Assembly (NCBI GenBank): GCA_014529385.2
Contig: CM043954.1
Span: 9,012,306 to 9,076,305 of the forward strand
Direction: 5' to 3'
From: Adiantum capillus-veneris
Lineage: Eukaryota; Streptophyta; Polypodiopsida; Polypodiales; Pteridaceae
DNA: 64,000 nucleotides
Below the pieces are notes generated by a model that saw nothing but the letters and a program-made list of their open reading frames with translations, had not been told where the DNA came from and made no database searches. The translations under genes and the position numbers were made by a program. Shown in pieces: positions 24,523-35,115 of the stretch; the stretch's first letter is position 1; every line of letters begins with the position of its first letter.

Positions 24523-25444
24523 CCAATAATGCACTAGGCAATTCCAAATCCCAATTCTTTCCTTGGTGCTCTGTCACTTTCGAAAGGATTTGTACCAACT
24601 CACCATTGAACCTTTCATTTAAGCCATTACATTGCGGGTAATAAGGAGTGGTATGCTGGTGCCTAATCTTCATCTTCGTGCATAAAAAATCTAGCCGTTT
24701 AGCTCTAAATCCTGGCCCCTTATATGAAAGTAGCTCCAATAGCACCGCAAACTTGCAACATATTTCATCGTACACAAATTTTGCCACATCCTTTGCGGTG
24801 ATCTGTTTTACTGCTATAGCCTCTGCCCATCTAGAGAGATAGTCCACTGCAGTCAAAATATAGCTTTTGCCCCTGCTTGTGATAGGTAACGGGCCTATTG
24901 CATCAATCCTCCACTTTTCAAACACATCAAATGCCATAATGGTTTTTTGTAGCTCTCGCTTCAACACTCTCTTCCCAAATGCTTGACACCTATTGCAAGA
25001 CCTACACCAATGGTGAATATCCTTGTGCAAACTAGGTCATACATACCCCTCTTGCAAGATCTTATGCAAGGTGATCTTTAGAGCAAAATTTCTGCCGCAT
25101 GCGCCTTCATGATTCTCTTCCAACACTCTGTAAAGCTCCTCCCGCCAAGGTACACGTCTCAACACGAGATCAGTCCCTTTCATGTATAAGACATCACCAA
25201 TCAATTTGTACTTGTATGCTCTACGCACAAAACCATACTTTTTAGACTTCTGAATGTCTTTTGGAATGATTCCTGTTAGCAAAAACTCCTCTTCTTGAGT
25301 TAAACTTTCCCGGCCATGATAAAGAGGTAAAGTGGTCCTCAACACAAATAGTTCCCCAATCATGCTTTGAGCTGCTTCATGTGCCTCTCCATTTAGAGCA
25401 TGTTCAATGCGTCTGATGCTCCATGCTTCAAAATTTTTTAACAA
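24523..25444 (-). pseudogene. Element D integrase, zinc and catalytic domains, inactivated
   Basis: The N-terminal part (25444-25037) ends in a zinc-binding motif in which the second histidine is replaced: HEGACGRNFA instead of the usual GGHFA form. It continues after a stop at about 25034 with HHWCRSCNRCQ. The core has D in WRIDAIGPLP, but the second catalytic Asp is Tyr (LLSYKGPGF, near 24730). Glu is kept in GLNERFNGEL. Fragment C has SDRGPGF at the same place. With one catalytic Asp and a zinc ligand lost, this integrase should be inactive whatever the frameshifts. Confidence 0.85.
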
Positions 25445-25447
25445 ACC

Positions 25448-25695
25448 TTAAATTCTGAAACACATTTCCTTCAATGAGCTGTTCTTCCTCTTCCACACAC
25501 CCAGCACTTGCTTCACCACTAACAAGGCATCACCTTTTATGCTCAACCTTCTAACCCCATGCTTCAAAAAAATGTGTAATCCGGCTTCCAAATAAGCATA
25601 TTCAGCCTCATTGTTGCTATGAGCATCCAATTTGAACCCTCTCTTGCATACTAGCTTCCCCTCTGGATCATAAAGTGCTATACCCCCTGAAGCGG
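25448..25695 (-). pseudogene. Element D second RNase H, C-terminal half
   Basis: From ASGGIALYDPEGKL through SNNEAEYAYLEAGL and SIKGDALLVVKQVLG this is the downstream half of the second RNase H, including its Glu and a later Asp. The upstream half, with FFYGSYRKS (the first Asp position reads Tyr), is at 28380-28450. The two halves are separated by the 2.68-kb insertion and fall in the same reading frame once that and one copy of its target duplication are set aside. Confidence 0.87.
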
Positions 25696-25957
25696 TGAGG
25701 CGGTCCGGGGCGGGCAACAAGAAGAGCAACCTCTAGACACCCTTCAAGGCTCCCGTGCTGCTCAATGGGGCTGGGGCACAACACAACACAAACCAAAACA
25801 ACAAACCCCCAGCCAAATCCCAACTACACAAGGGGCACCACCTAGTTTAGGAGCGAACTAAGACGCAAAAGAGGAGAATCGTTAGAGCAACCCACAAACA
25901 AGCAAGGAATTTACACTAACCCTAACACCAATGGAACACTCTCACACACTAAAACAC

Positions 25958-25993
<36 letters not shown>

Positions 25994-28375
25994 GTGCTCG
26001 GGCTGCTTTGAAACGTATCGGCAATGATCAAGCAAACACAACTATATATTTAAGAAAGAGAGAGAAAGGGGGAGGGGGTGCTTGTTGCATTAATACCTTC
26101 TTACAAATCTGTCATGACAAATCAAAGTGAGATTAGTATTTGTTCAACATAGCTTGCGTAAATTTCACCACAACACATCACAAGAAAAGCCACCCCAATC
26201 ACTGTCTTAAAGCCAGGGGAGTCCTCTCCACCCTGTCGCCCTCTTACAGTATGTGGGATTTATGGCTAGAGTGATGACAACACCAGAGACAAGCTATCAA
26301 GAACTTAACAAAAAACACCAAGACACCTACGCATCATTGTTGTCCATTACTTCACGTTGGAAGGGAGACAAAGTATCCAAGCTTAGTCCAAATCCACCCT
26401 CCTTGATTCAGCAAATGTTGGGCTTACACTAGTAGGAGAAATGATAGATTTCCTACTCTCAATTGAATGATCACTCTCTCTCTTACAATGGCATAGAGTT
26501 CCCTTGCTAATCCCCTATTACAAAACATGCACATGCATAAAACAATGAGCTTCCACTCAAGAGATCCTTCTAGAGAGGTTGAGCTTGGCTTCTCAAGCTA
26601 TAGCATAGTGCTCTTGCTTATGGATCCCCCCTTTTGTGCTAGCTACACCCTCCTTTTATAGCAATTTTGAAGGCTAGGGTTACTCCTCTAACCATGGTTG
26701 GGTTAGATTTTCAGCAATTTATCTAATTTCTTTTGCTTGGAATTATCAAGAAGTTGGTGGGGAAAGAGAGAGGAGAGAAATGGAGGTGATAGGACTTTTC
26801 ATAGTGGGTTAGTGTTAGTAGAGTTAGTATTAATTTACAAGTGGAATTGGATATTTACAATGGGAGTATCCATGTAGGATACAAATAAGGAAGAAAAACT
26901 CTTAAGAGGTAAGAAAAGGTGGATTTCTTACAAGGTTGATGCTCCAAGTGTCTTGAGTAGGGCCGATTTTGACGCTTGTTGACGGTCCACTAGCTTTGAC
27001 GGTACATTTTTCTCCACTCTTGACCTTCCTTGAGAGACAAGGTAATTGAAGCTGAGTAATCAACCACCATGATGCTGTCTTTTAAGAGAAGAGGCTGAAT
27101 TTTGTGGTTTTTTTGAAAGATATGGGTAACTTGGAGGAGGAAAAATGAGACTAGGTGGTCAATTTTGGAATGGAATTGTGTGTGGGAGGTATGAGTTCAC
27201 CATGGTTTCTCTTATTCTTCAAGGTTGAGGAGAAGGTGAGTAGGGTGCAGAGAGGAGGGGTGAGAGAGGTGGGGATGATGAGTGGAGAAGTGTGTGTGAA
27301 AGAGGAAAATGATAAAGTGGAAGAGAGAGTGTGGCTGCATAGCATGGGAAAACTGGGGTCCACTAATAAAATCATAGCTCACAGCTCGTAGCTCAAAAAA
27401 ATATGAAAAACTTTGAGGCAAAAGTTCAGCCCACGAGCTACAACTTTTGTTTGTATCACCTTTTCAAATTCGGAGAGCAAGTGAACTTTAAAAATTCAGC
27501 AAAACCGACCGTTTTTTTCCACTGCACAAGGTCCTTGTGGGGTCCTTCTTTGGATGATTCTTTTGAATACCTCCAAGAGTGAGCCCTCCATAGTGCATGT
27601 ATGCATGCCACCTACCCTTGACCTTATTTGGTAGGTCTATTATTGAAGATATTATTGAGATCATGATATAAGTGAATAGTACAACTAAGAAAATCAAATA
27701 TTGAGGGGTCTAAAAAATATGTACATGTCAAATATAATTAATATAGGTGGAAAAATATAAAGGGGTCAAAATAAATCTCTCTCATTATAAGTCTACCATA
27801 AAAAGATGAATATTTTTGGTGGTCTAATTTATGAGAGTAATAGAGAATATATGTAGGAAGGAAAAAATCACAATAGTGAAAAAAATATACACATAAATAG
27901 AACTAGTTTTTTTGGATTTTTGTTGGGATGGAGTTACACCAAATATAAGAGAAGCTTACATGAAATTATTTCTATATGGAATAAAGAGTATGAAAAATGG
28001 TAAGAAAAATTGTGGTAATGGTGAGGCAATGTACAGAGCATAAATAACACACACCTAGGTAGAAATATTTAAATAAATACCAAAATAATTATGAAAAAAT
28101 CTTTTATTTAGGTCCTATATACAAAGAAATATTTACATACGCATGGGCCATAATATACTTATATTTTTATTTTTATTTTTATTTTTTTGGCTCAACTAGC
28201 CCAATGACTAGCTAATTGAGGGTTTTTAATTTCAGTAAGGAGATATGAGAAAAGTCCCCTAACTCACACGCACCTATATACAGTGAAAGGGTGAGGGTAA
28301 CCACAGTGTTTGAGTGATTTGATAGGGTGAGATAACTCACTATGGCAATTACAAAGAGCCGAAAAACGGCTATCA
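25696..28375. mobile_element. Unclassified 2.68-kb insertion with TG...CA ends and 4-bp target duplication
   Basis: The ends are defined by the interrupted RNase H gene of element D. The insertion starts TGAGGCGGTCCGGGG (25696) and ends CGGCTATCA (28375). GCGG occurs immediately on both sides (25692-25695 and 28376-28379). The interior has (GA)n at 25958-25990, a TATA-like TATATATTTAAG near 26043 and AT-rich sequence, but no frame with recognised domains. A hairpin, AGCCGAAAAACGGCT, lies a few bases inside the right end. No terminal repeat was seen in either orientation. A solo LTR with TG...CA ends is the simplest reading, with a non-autonomous DNA transposon as the alternative. Confidence 0.75.
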
Positions 28376-28379
28376 GCGG

Positions 28380-28976
28380 CATCATGGCTCTTTCTGTATG
28401 AGCCATAAAAGAACAAAACATGTGCATTGTTGATCTGTGGCACTTCTTCAACTACCTTTCTCACCACCTCTTCCTTAACAAGGAGGGGATTCTCCTTGTA
28501 AGTGAGCAAATCAACTAGCGTAGCCCTTGTACTGTCTTCCACTAGAAAAGAGAACTCAAACTCTTGCAGCTCAATTACCCATTTCTTCACCACATTTGAC
28601 ATGTTAGTGCCATTAATTAACTGAGGCAAAAAGGCATAACTCGTCAAGAAAACAAAAGGTCGTGGTAGCAAGTAATGACGAAATCGTCCGACAAGAAAAT
28701 ATTACACTGGCCATCACTAGCTCTACTTCCGAGAACTTTCTCTTTGTTACCAACTTCACTTGGCTCGCACACTTACACTGGCCTCATATAATGGCTGCCC
28801 TTCCCCTTTTGCAATAGCATGGCTCCAATGGAATCATCCCCTATTGATGGATTTACATAAAACACTTGCTCCCAATCAGGAGCCTGCATGGCTGACAACC
28901 CCCCTAACACCTCTTTGACCTCTTGAAACACTTCTTCACACTTGTCGTCCCATTGCAATGGATCATGCTTTGCCAC
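28380..28976 (-). pseudogene. Element D RNase H/connection and start of second RNase H
   Basis: The segment 28976-28773 holds LQWDDKCEEVFQEVK and FYVNPSIGDDSIGAMLLQ, the start of the gypsy RNase H-like domain. A frameshift gap follows, then 28671-28380 has LPRPFVFLTSYAFLPQL and KKWVIELQEFEFSFLVED, then the linker and the FFYGSYRKS start of the second RNase H. Frame changes and the missing stretch around 28700 show decay. The right-hand neighbour gene is RT; the left side is cut by the 2.68-kb insertion. Confidence 0.82.
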
Positions 28977-29000
28977 TTGTTGTAGTGGATAAAGGAGCTG

Positions 29001-30436
29001 TCAAGCCAATGGAATAAACCGCTCCATGTACTTCACTTTGTGTATAAAGGTTGCCAATTGCTTTGTACTCGTAGGTGATGGAAGAAGAATAATCGACTTA
29101 ACCTTGTCCAGATTAGCCTCAATGCCATTTTTTGACACCATATGGCCCAATAACTTCACCCTTGGCTGTGTTAGATGACATTTCTTTGGATTTAGTTGTC
29201 CTCCACATTCATCATATCGAGCCAATACCATTTGCAGCTTCTCATGGTGCTCAGCCCTACTGCTGTATACACAGAAGTCATCCATAAAAGCTTTAACACA
29301 ATTGCCAATGAATGGTTCTAATACCCAATTTTCTCTCTCTTGATAGAAAGATGGTCCATTTGTCAACCCAAATGGCAATACTATGTAGCAATAACAGCCC
29401 CATGGCGTTATAAAAGTTGTCTTTGTGCGGTCTTTAAGAGCAATCTTCAATTGAAAATAACCTGAAAAACCATCACACACACTGTACCTCTTATAACCTG
29501 CCACCCACTGAATCCAAGATCTGATCAATGAATGGAAGAGGATATGGGTTCTTCTTAGTGGCTGTTTAAGGGTTTAAAATCTACACAAATCCTCCACTTC
29601 CCATCCTTCTTTGGACTGACTACTACTGGACTCACCCATTCTGTGGTCTCCACTGGGACTATGAACCCTGCCTTCAATAGCTTGTCCACCTCTTCCCGCA
29701 AGGCTTCCATCTGTTCTTGGACCATACTTCTTAGCCTTTGCCGCACTAGCTTAGCACCTTCCTTCAGCTCTATATGCATCTCTTCACCCTTGAACCCTCT
29801 GATCTCTTCGTACGAAGTAATGAACAAATCAGGAAAACTAGCCAGCATGTGCAAATATATCTCCTTCTCCATAGTTGAGAGGTCTCCACTGATCATTTGT
29901 GTCATCAATTTCTGCTTCTTTGACAACTCAACCTTGGTTTGCATCAGCCCTTCAATCACTTCATAAGGCCCTTCACTTTCATATGCAACCTCATTTGCAA
30001 ATGCAACTAAACTAGACTCCTGGATTTCTTTATCCATCAAAAGAAATGCAACATCAGCATCCTCATCACTGCTGGTAGTACTATCACTGTCTTCATCAGA
30101 CACTGTGGAATAGTCTTCATCACTAGACTCATCTTCATCTTCATCTTCATAAATCTCTTCCAATCGTTTCCTTGTGTCCATATTATATAGCTTCTTGGTA
30201 CCTGTCTTTCCATAGAGGCTAATCATACCATGTCGCCAATCTTGAATAGCTCCCACTGTATGTAACCATGGTCTACCTAGTATAATAGGATATGCTCCCA
30301 ACCCTACTGGCATCACATGAAAATCAACCACTACCTTTGCATCATACGCCTCCACTTCTAAGCTCTTTACAACACCCAAACATTTTACTTTCTGATGGTT
30401 TGCCAATCTGATCTGAAAGCCTGACACCCACCCCAC
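29001..30436 (-). pseudogene. Element D protease end, acidic linker and reverse transcriptase
   Basis: The frame 30436-29555 begins in the C-terminal half of the protease (AYPIILGRPWLHTVG). It then has a highly acidic EDEDEDESSDEDYS-type linker, and then RT: FPDLFITSYEEIRGF, AGFIVPVETTEWVSPVVV and KDGKWRICVDFKPLN. Two frame changes at about 29555-29520 separate this from CDGFSGYFQL, TFITPWGCYCYIVLPFGLTN, the catalytic box FMDDF (near 29280) and the LLGHMVSKNGIEAN thumb region. RT copies element RNA to DNA in virus-like particles. The catalytic Asp pair is intact, but the gene cannot be read through. Confidence 0.88.
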
Positions 30437-31135
30437 TCACTGTAAGACCCATCTTCTCAACGCATGAGTGTGTTATGACACATATTTGGGCTCCACCATC
30501 CACATAACCTTGTCCCAGATTTTTTCTTTTATGCCACACATCTACTATTGGACAAATGTCTGGTAGCTCATCCATTGCCAACACCTTTACTGAACCTCTC
30601 TCTGGCTCTTTCTCCATTAGGTTAACCATCCTCTTCCACTGTCGCTTTAGCTTAGGCATCATCTCTATAAGCTGCCCGAAAGTAACATCGGCTTTCCTGC
30701 TCATCAGATCCTCCTTCAAGTCATAGCTTAATTGCCCATCCCCTAGTGGAAAGTCTGAAACATGCAACTTTCGACGAGACCTTCTTTTCCTCTTGGCCTT
30801 GACATCCTCGCCTTCATGGCTCTTTCCCTTCTTCTTACTAGGACCCGGGGCACTTCTTCCTTCCTTGTCCTCTGTAGTCCTCTTCCCAATAGGCATCACT
30901 AATGTATCCTCTAGCTTTGATGCCTTCTCCAAGGTGACTACACTTATCACTTTTGTCTTTCCCTTTTCCTCTTGGGTTAATCCACCGGTTCCTTCATCTC
31001 CCTTAATTTCAATGCTATAATCATTTGACCTAGTAAGCACCAGTCTTGGCAATGGATACATGTCTTCTCCCATCCTTGGTGGCTTATCACATTGCGGGCT
31101 GATGTGGCCCAACTCTCCACAATCATAACATGTGG
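30342..31135 (-). pseudogene. Element D CCHC knuckle, basic linker and protease N-terminal half
   Basis: A canonical knuckle, CYDCGELGHISPQC (about 31125-31084), lies just inside a frame bounded upstream by a stop near 31138. A linker with a basic KKKGKSHEGEDVKAKRKRRS region follows, then the MMPKLKRQWKRMV segment shared with element B. The protease active-site segment YVDGGAQICVITH comes next. The expected Asp-Ser/Thr-Gly reads Asp-Gly-Gly. The frame ends at 30342 while the remainder of the protease is in another frame starting near 30436, so a frameshift disrupts the enzyme. Confidence 0.82.
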
Positions 31136-31241
31136 GCGTCTATCTCCAGAACCTACCATTACTTTGTCCAACACCATTCTTAGGTCTTTCTTCACCTCCT
31201 GGCTGATTTGCAAACCTCCCTCGACCTCGATTATTTCCCAC

Positions 31242-31994
31242 CTAACCTAGCATGTTTAGGCTGAGATTCTTCATTAAATCTACGACTTGCCTCATGTCTT
31301 GACTAAGCCCATCATCTTGAACAGATGTGGTGACCACTGCTGGCATAACCTGAGTAGTAAGAGGAACCACTGGTTCGTGATGAACCCCTAGCATGCGACC
31401 TTGCGAAGAGTCCATAGGCTGAATTTCAGACCTTATGGGCAAAGACTCCACCCCTAACTGGCTCATTTTTCTCAGCTTCCACTCTTTGTTCCTTGCTACC
31501 TCCAATGCATCTTCATATGTTCTAGGCTTTTTTAGCTCCACTCTCCAACGTATATTCTCCCAAAGACCAGTCAAGAACCTGTCCTTCTTCATCATGTCAG
31601 GCGGTGATACTTGTGGTGCTAAGGCCTTGCACATCCACTTCCATGCCAATGAAAACTTCCGTATGTACGCATCTACTGGCTCACCTTCCTTTTGCACAAA
31701 ACCTTGTACTTCTTTCCACACTTTGTCAGGATCTTCTATCTTCACAAACTCCACTTCCAATCCATGCCTTAGATTGTCCCAACTCAATCTTACAGGTGGA
31801 TCCGTCGCACGCAACTCCTCTTCAAATGCTTTGGACCAAACTCGTGCATCACTCTTCAAACAGATTTGGAGAAGACGTAACATCTGCGCCGGGTCATGAA
31901 TTTGGTTGCTAATGTAGGCAACCTCCATCTTTTCCAAAAAGTCTTCCACATCTTCATCACTTCTTCCATGAAACTCCGGATAAGAGAAAGCCAT
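31242..31994 (-). CDS. gag: Element D Gag (retrotransposon Gag domain)
   Basis: An intact 250-codon frame starts MAFSYPEFHGRSDEDVEDF, the usual beginning of a plant gypsy Gag (PF03732-type) capsid domain. It continues with RLLQICLKSDARVWSKAF, an RLSWDNLRHGLEVEFV segment and KEGEPVDAYIRKFSLAWKWM (about residues 1-130). ENIRWRVELKKPRTYEDALEVA follows. The start codon lies about 1.04 kb after the 5' LTR. The frame ends at 31242 and the knuckle/protease frame begins about 100 bp later, so a stop or frameshift separates Gag from the downstream polyprotein. Gag would assemble the particle around element RNA. Confidence 0.85.
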   Translation of the reverse strand: MAFSYPEFHGRSDEDVEDFLEKMEVAYISNQIHDPAQMLRLLQICLKSDARVWSKAFEEELRATDPPVRLSWDNLRHGLEVEFVKIEDPDKVWKEVQGFVQKEGEPVDAYIRKFSLAWKWMCKALAPQVSPPDMMKKDRFLTGLWENIRWRVELKKPRTYEDALEVARNKEWKLRKMSQLGVESLPIRSEIQPMDSSQGRMLGVHHEPVVPLTTQVMPAVVTTSVQDDGLSQDMRQVVDLMKNLSLNMLG

Positions 31995-33038
31995 GGCTAC
32001 CCAAGCTACAATGCTTTGAAAACCCCTTCAAACACACGTGCAAGAACCTAAAACTTTTGACTGACTCAATTCCCAGAAACTTCAATGGAGCTCAATTTTA
32101 GATAAGGACAAACACATGCACATCAAATGAGTTTTCATAGTTAATCATCGGAATTACAACAGGCAAAGGACATTCCAGGATCTCTCTTAATCTTCTTGGC
32201 CCGAACATAAATACTTTGCGCTGCTGGAAAAATATGTTCCTGGACACATGAATATTTATCTAGATTCTCTGAGTTAAATGAAAAAAGTGAATTGAGGGCC
32301 ATTTTTATCATCCATTAAAGCCAACCATCCAGCTCCCAACTTCCCAGAAGGCACACCTGACTTATCCTCTGATTTTGCCAGAATTTTAGCAGCATAACAG
32401 CATAAATGGATCAAAAGACCAAAAGACCAGCCATCAGAACTTGGAAAATTTTTGACAGAGTTTCCCTAGAAGTAGAGCAGTGAGAACCCAAAATATAGAC
32501 TGTATATGTATGCATAAACTGCCAACAATAGAACCCGAGCATCAAATAGGAATCACTAGTACATAGCCTATGGTGAGGTCACAAAAAGGGTGCTCTAGCT
32601 ACTTGTATCACCGAAAGGATCTCCACATTTCAGAATCCCCCAGCTCAATAAAACCTCACGCTATCGACCCTCACACGAAGGCTTATGCAAATCGCGTATA
32701 GTCAAGTCTTAGAAATGACTATCTTCCAGACCAAGTCTCAGAAATGGTTGGGATTGCCAAATAAAACCAAGTATGGCTCCACAAAGGCGTACAATGGCAG
32801 TTTCCACAAGTAACGTACAATACCAGTAGATGATGCGTTCAAACATGCGCCAAATGATGCATACCCACAACAACTGCAAGTGACACCACTGCTAGTATAT
32901 CACTATACTCCAGCTACCTGTACCTGTGTGAATCACTTGTACCCTGTAATCTGTAACCTGTAATCTTGAATCTCAAAGCTTGAAGCTCGAAGCAGAAGGT
33001 ACTCGAAGAAGATCCTCTGTGGGGGCACCAAAAGAATC
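31995..33038 (-). other. Element D 5' leader
   Basis: About 1.04 kb of non-coding sequence between the inner end of the 5' LTR and the gag ATG, containing the candidate PBS at its LTR-proximal edge. No supported coding frame. Confidence 0.6.
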
Positions 33039-34179
33039 TGAGCGGGATGGAAACACATAGAACGCCTCTATAACAACTCGACACACACTCTTGGGAAGAT
33101 ACACACACACACACTATGGGGCACCACTCGTCTTACACAACCCACCTAGCCGAGACAGGGAACACACCGATGGAGCGAGAGGAGAGAGACTATCTGTTTA
33201 CCCACTCCACACAGTGAGACACACACACACACACACACACACACAAAACTCAGCTCAAAAGAGGAGAATTTCTAATATTTAGATACAAATGAGCTTGGGC
33301 CAACACAAATGGGGCAAATAGCTCACACAATATGGGTAAAATATGCCAAATACAATCACAAACTGGAGCAGAAGATTCGCTCATAGGAGAAACTTACATA
33401 GCCAAAACAACAAAAAAACAGTGAGGAATTTGGCAAATGGATAGTGCCATCGCGTCTGGAACGGCCCAAAACCCCAGTCTACAATGTCAAAGTGCTCAAA
33501 TCCGACCTCGGATAAGTAGTTTACGGCCAAAACAGGCTCCAAAATGAGCAAAAACACAGTTGCGGCCGTTCCTCCTCTTCTCTCCACGTTTTTTCTTATC
33601 TTCTCTCTGTTTTTTCAGTTCCCACACTTAGCTTTATCACTTGGGCACCTTTGGCCTTTTAGTTGACCTCAAACGGAAGAGGCCAAAAACTGACCTCGTA
33701 GTGCATAGTTGTCACCTTGCTGCATCCATCCGCACACCTGACACTTAGCCTTTTTCAATAATGCATCCCGCCACCACGTGAAGTGGCCCCAAAAGATGGT
33801 CCTCATGATGACCTTTTTGCATAATAATCACAAGAAAACACCCACGTTGTGTCCGTACTCATCCACGTGCAAGTATTGACCCCATTCGGCCTCCTGACGC
33901 CAGTAGATGCCATCTGACACACCTACTTACCTCATGTCATCGACCCGCGGGTAGCTTTCTCGAGAAGTTTTACGCGCTACCAACTCCTCATTATTATAGA
34001 AAAAACACACTGGTACTGGTGATAGTGAAAATCGATGCACTATGTACATGTTGTCCTGCCTGTACACACGTGGGCCCCACGTAACCACCTGGCTCTGGAA
34101 AATGGGCAATTCTTTATTTGATGCACCGTGCATGGGTATGTACATATGCGCAATCCCTTGCTCCAAAAAAGTCCTGACA

Positions 34180-35115
34180 CCATCACCAGAAGGGCAAAAC
34201 AAAGAAGAGAAAAGTAAATCACTTGGCCTAGGAGAAAGTAAATCACTTGCCCTAGGAGAAAGTAGGTTGAAGAGCATGCTGTCCATGGAGTTAAGAATTG
34301 AAGAGAAGGATAAATTCTTGCAAATGTTGAAGGGATTTTCTGACCTTTTCATTGACAGTTATGAAAGAATCACAGGTATTATAGTAGTGGAACATCATAT
34401 TAAGTTGAAGAAAGGGGTAAAACCAGTTGTGCAAAAGTTGCGATGGTTGGGGGTTATACAAGAAAAGGCACTCCTTGCCGAGGTAAGGCAGCTACTAGAA
34501 GCAGGGTTCATCTATCCTGTGGAAAACTCAGAGTGGGTGTCACTCGTAGTAGTGATGCCTAAGAAGAATGGTAAGTGGAGGGTCTGCATTGATTACAAGC
34601 CACTAAATGCAGCCGTAAAGAGAGACCACTTTGTTGTACCCTTCTTGGATGAAATTCTGAATATAGTAGCTGGTTTTTAATGATACACCGTGTGTGATGG
34701 GTATTTTGGGTATTTTCAAACATGCATAGCCTTGGAAGATTAGCTAAAAACCATTTTCATTAATTACGACATGGGTTGTTTTGTGTATAGAGTTATGCCA
34801 TTTGGTCTCACAAATGCACATGCCACATTCCAAAGATATGTCACATATGTCTTTCAACCGTTCTTTGGAGCATCTGTAAGAGTGTTCATTGATGATTTTT
34901 GTATATATGGCCCTCGCCTTTCACACTTAGAAAAGGTAGCTGAGGGTTTGGCAAGCCTACAAAGCCTAGTTGGGCAATTAAATGTAGACAAGTGCCACAT
35001 TGGGGAAAGTAGAGTCATTCTTTTACGCCAAGAAATTTCAGCTAAAGATATCAATGCCGATCCACGTAAGGTGTGAGCACTCATTGCACTATCTTCACCA
35101 ACAAGCGCACGTCAA
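34180..35115 (+). pseudogene. Element B reverse transcriptase
   Basis: It resumes directly at the right edge of element D with an acidic/basic linker. It then has LKGFSDLFIDSYERI, AGFIYPVENSEWVSLVVV, KKNGKWRVCIDYKPLN, a CDGYFGYFQTC-like block with stops at 34678 and near 34741, FGLTNAHATFQRY, the catalytic box FIDDF (near 34890) and NVDKCHIGESRVILL. A stop follows at about 35075. An open frame from 34042 reads from the LTR of D straight into this RT; that join is an accident of insertion, not a natural start. It is the same clade as fragment C. Confidence 0.86.

Larger units (their letters stand above)
22758..34179 (-). mobile_element. Gypsy element D (minus strand), complete but decayed, nested in element B
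   Basis: The element is 11,422 bp, or about 8.74 kb without the later 2.68-kb insertion. LTRs in direct orientation are 22758-23895 (3' LTR, 1138 bp) and 33039-34179 (5' LTR, 1141 bp). On the minus strand they start TGTCAGGACTTTTTTGG and end CCATCCCGCTCA. They differ at scattered positions and in (CA)n length, so the insertion is not recent. After the 5' LTR comes TTTTGGTGCCCCCACAGAGG, a candidate PBS I cannot assign to a tRNA. The purine-rich AGGGGATGGGCAAATTA precedes the 3' LTR. The gene order is gag, CCHC and protease, RT, RNase H, second RNase H, integrase. No clear target duplication flanks it (CTGTTG left, CCATCA right). Confidence 0.92.

Noticed and set aside
27155-27421. Frames inside the 2.68-kb insertion
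   Set aside because: Short, present on both strands, low-complexity Ser/Thr/His content and no recognised domain.
25696-28375. Helitron
   Set aside because: The hairpin near the right end is suggestive, but there is a 4-bp target duplication, no TC start, no CTRR end and no AT target.
29643-31912. Plus-strand frames (107, 154 and 102 codons)
   Set aside because: Antisense shadows of the element D gag and RT genes.
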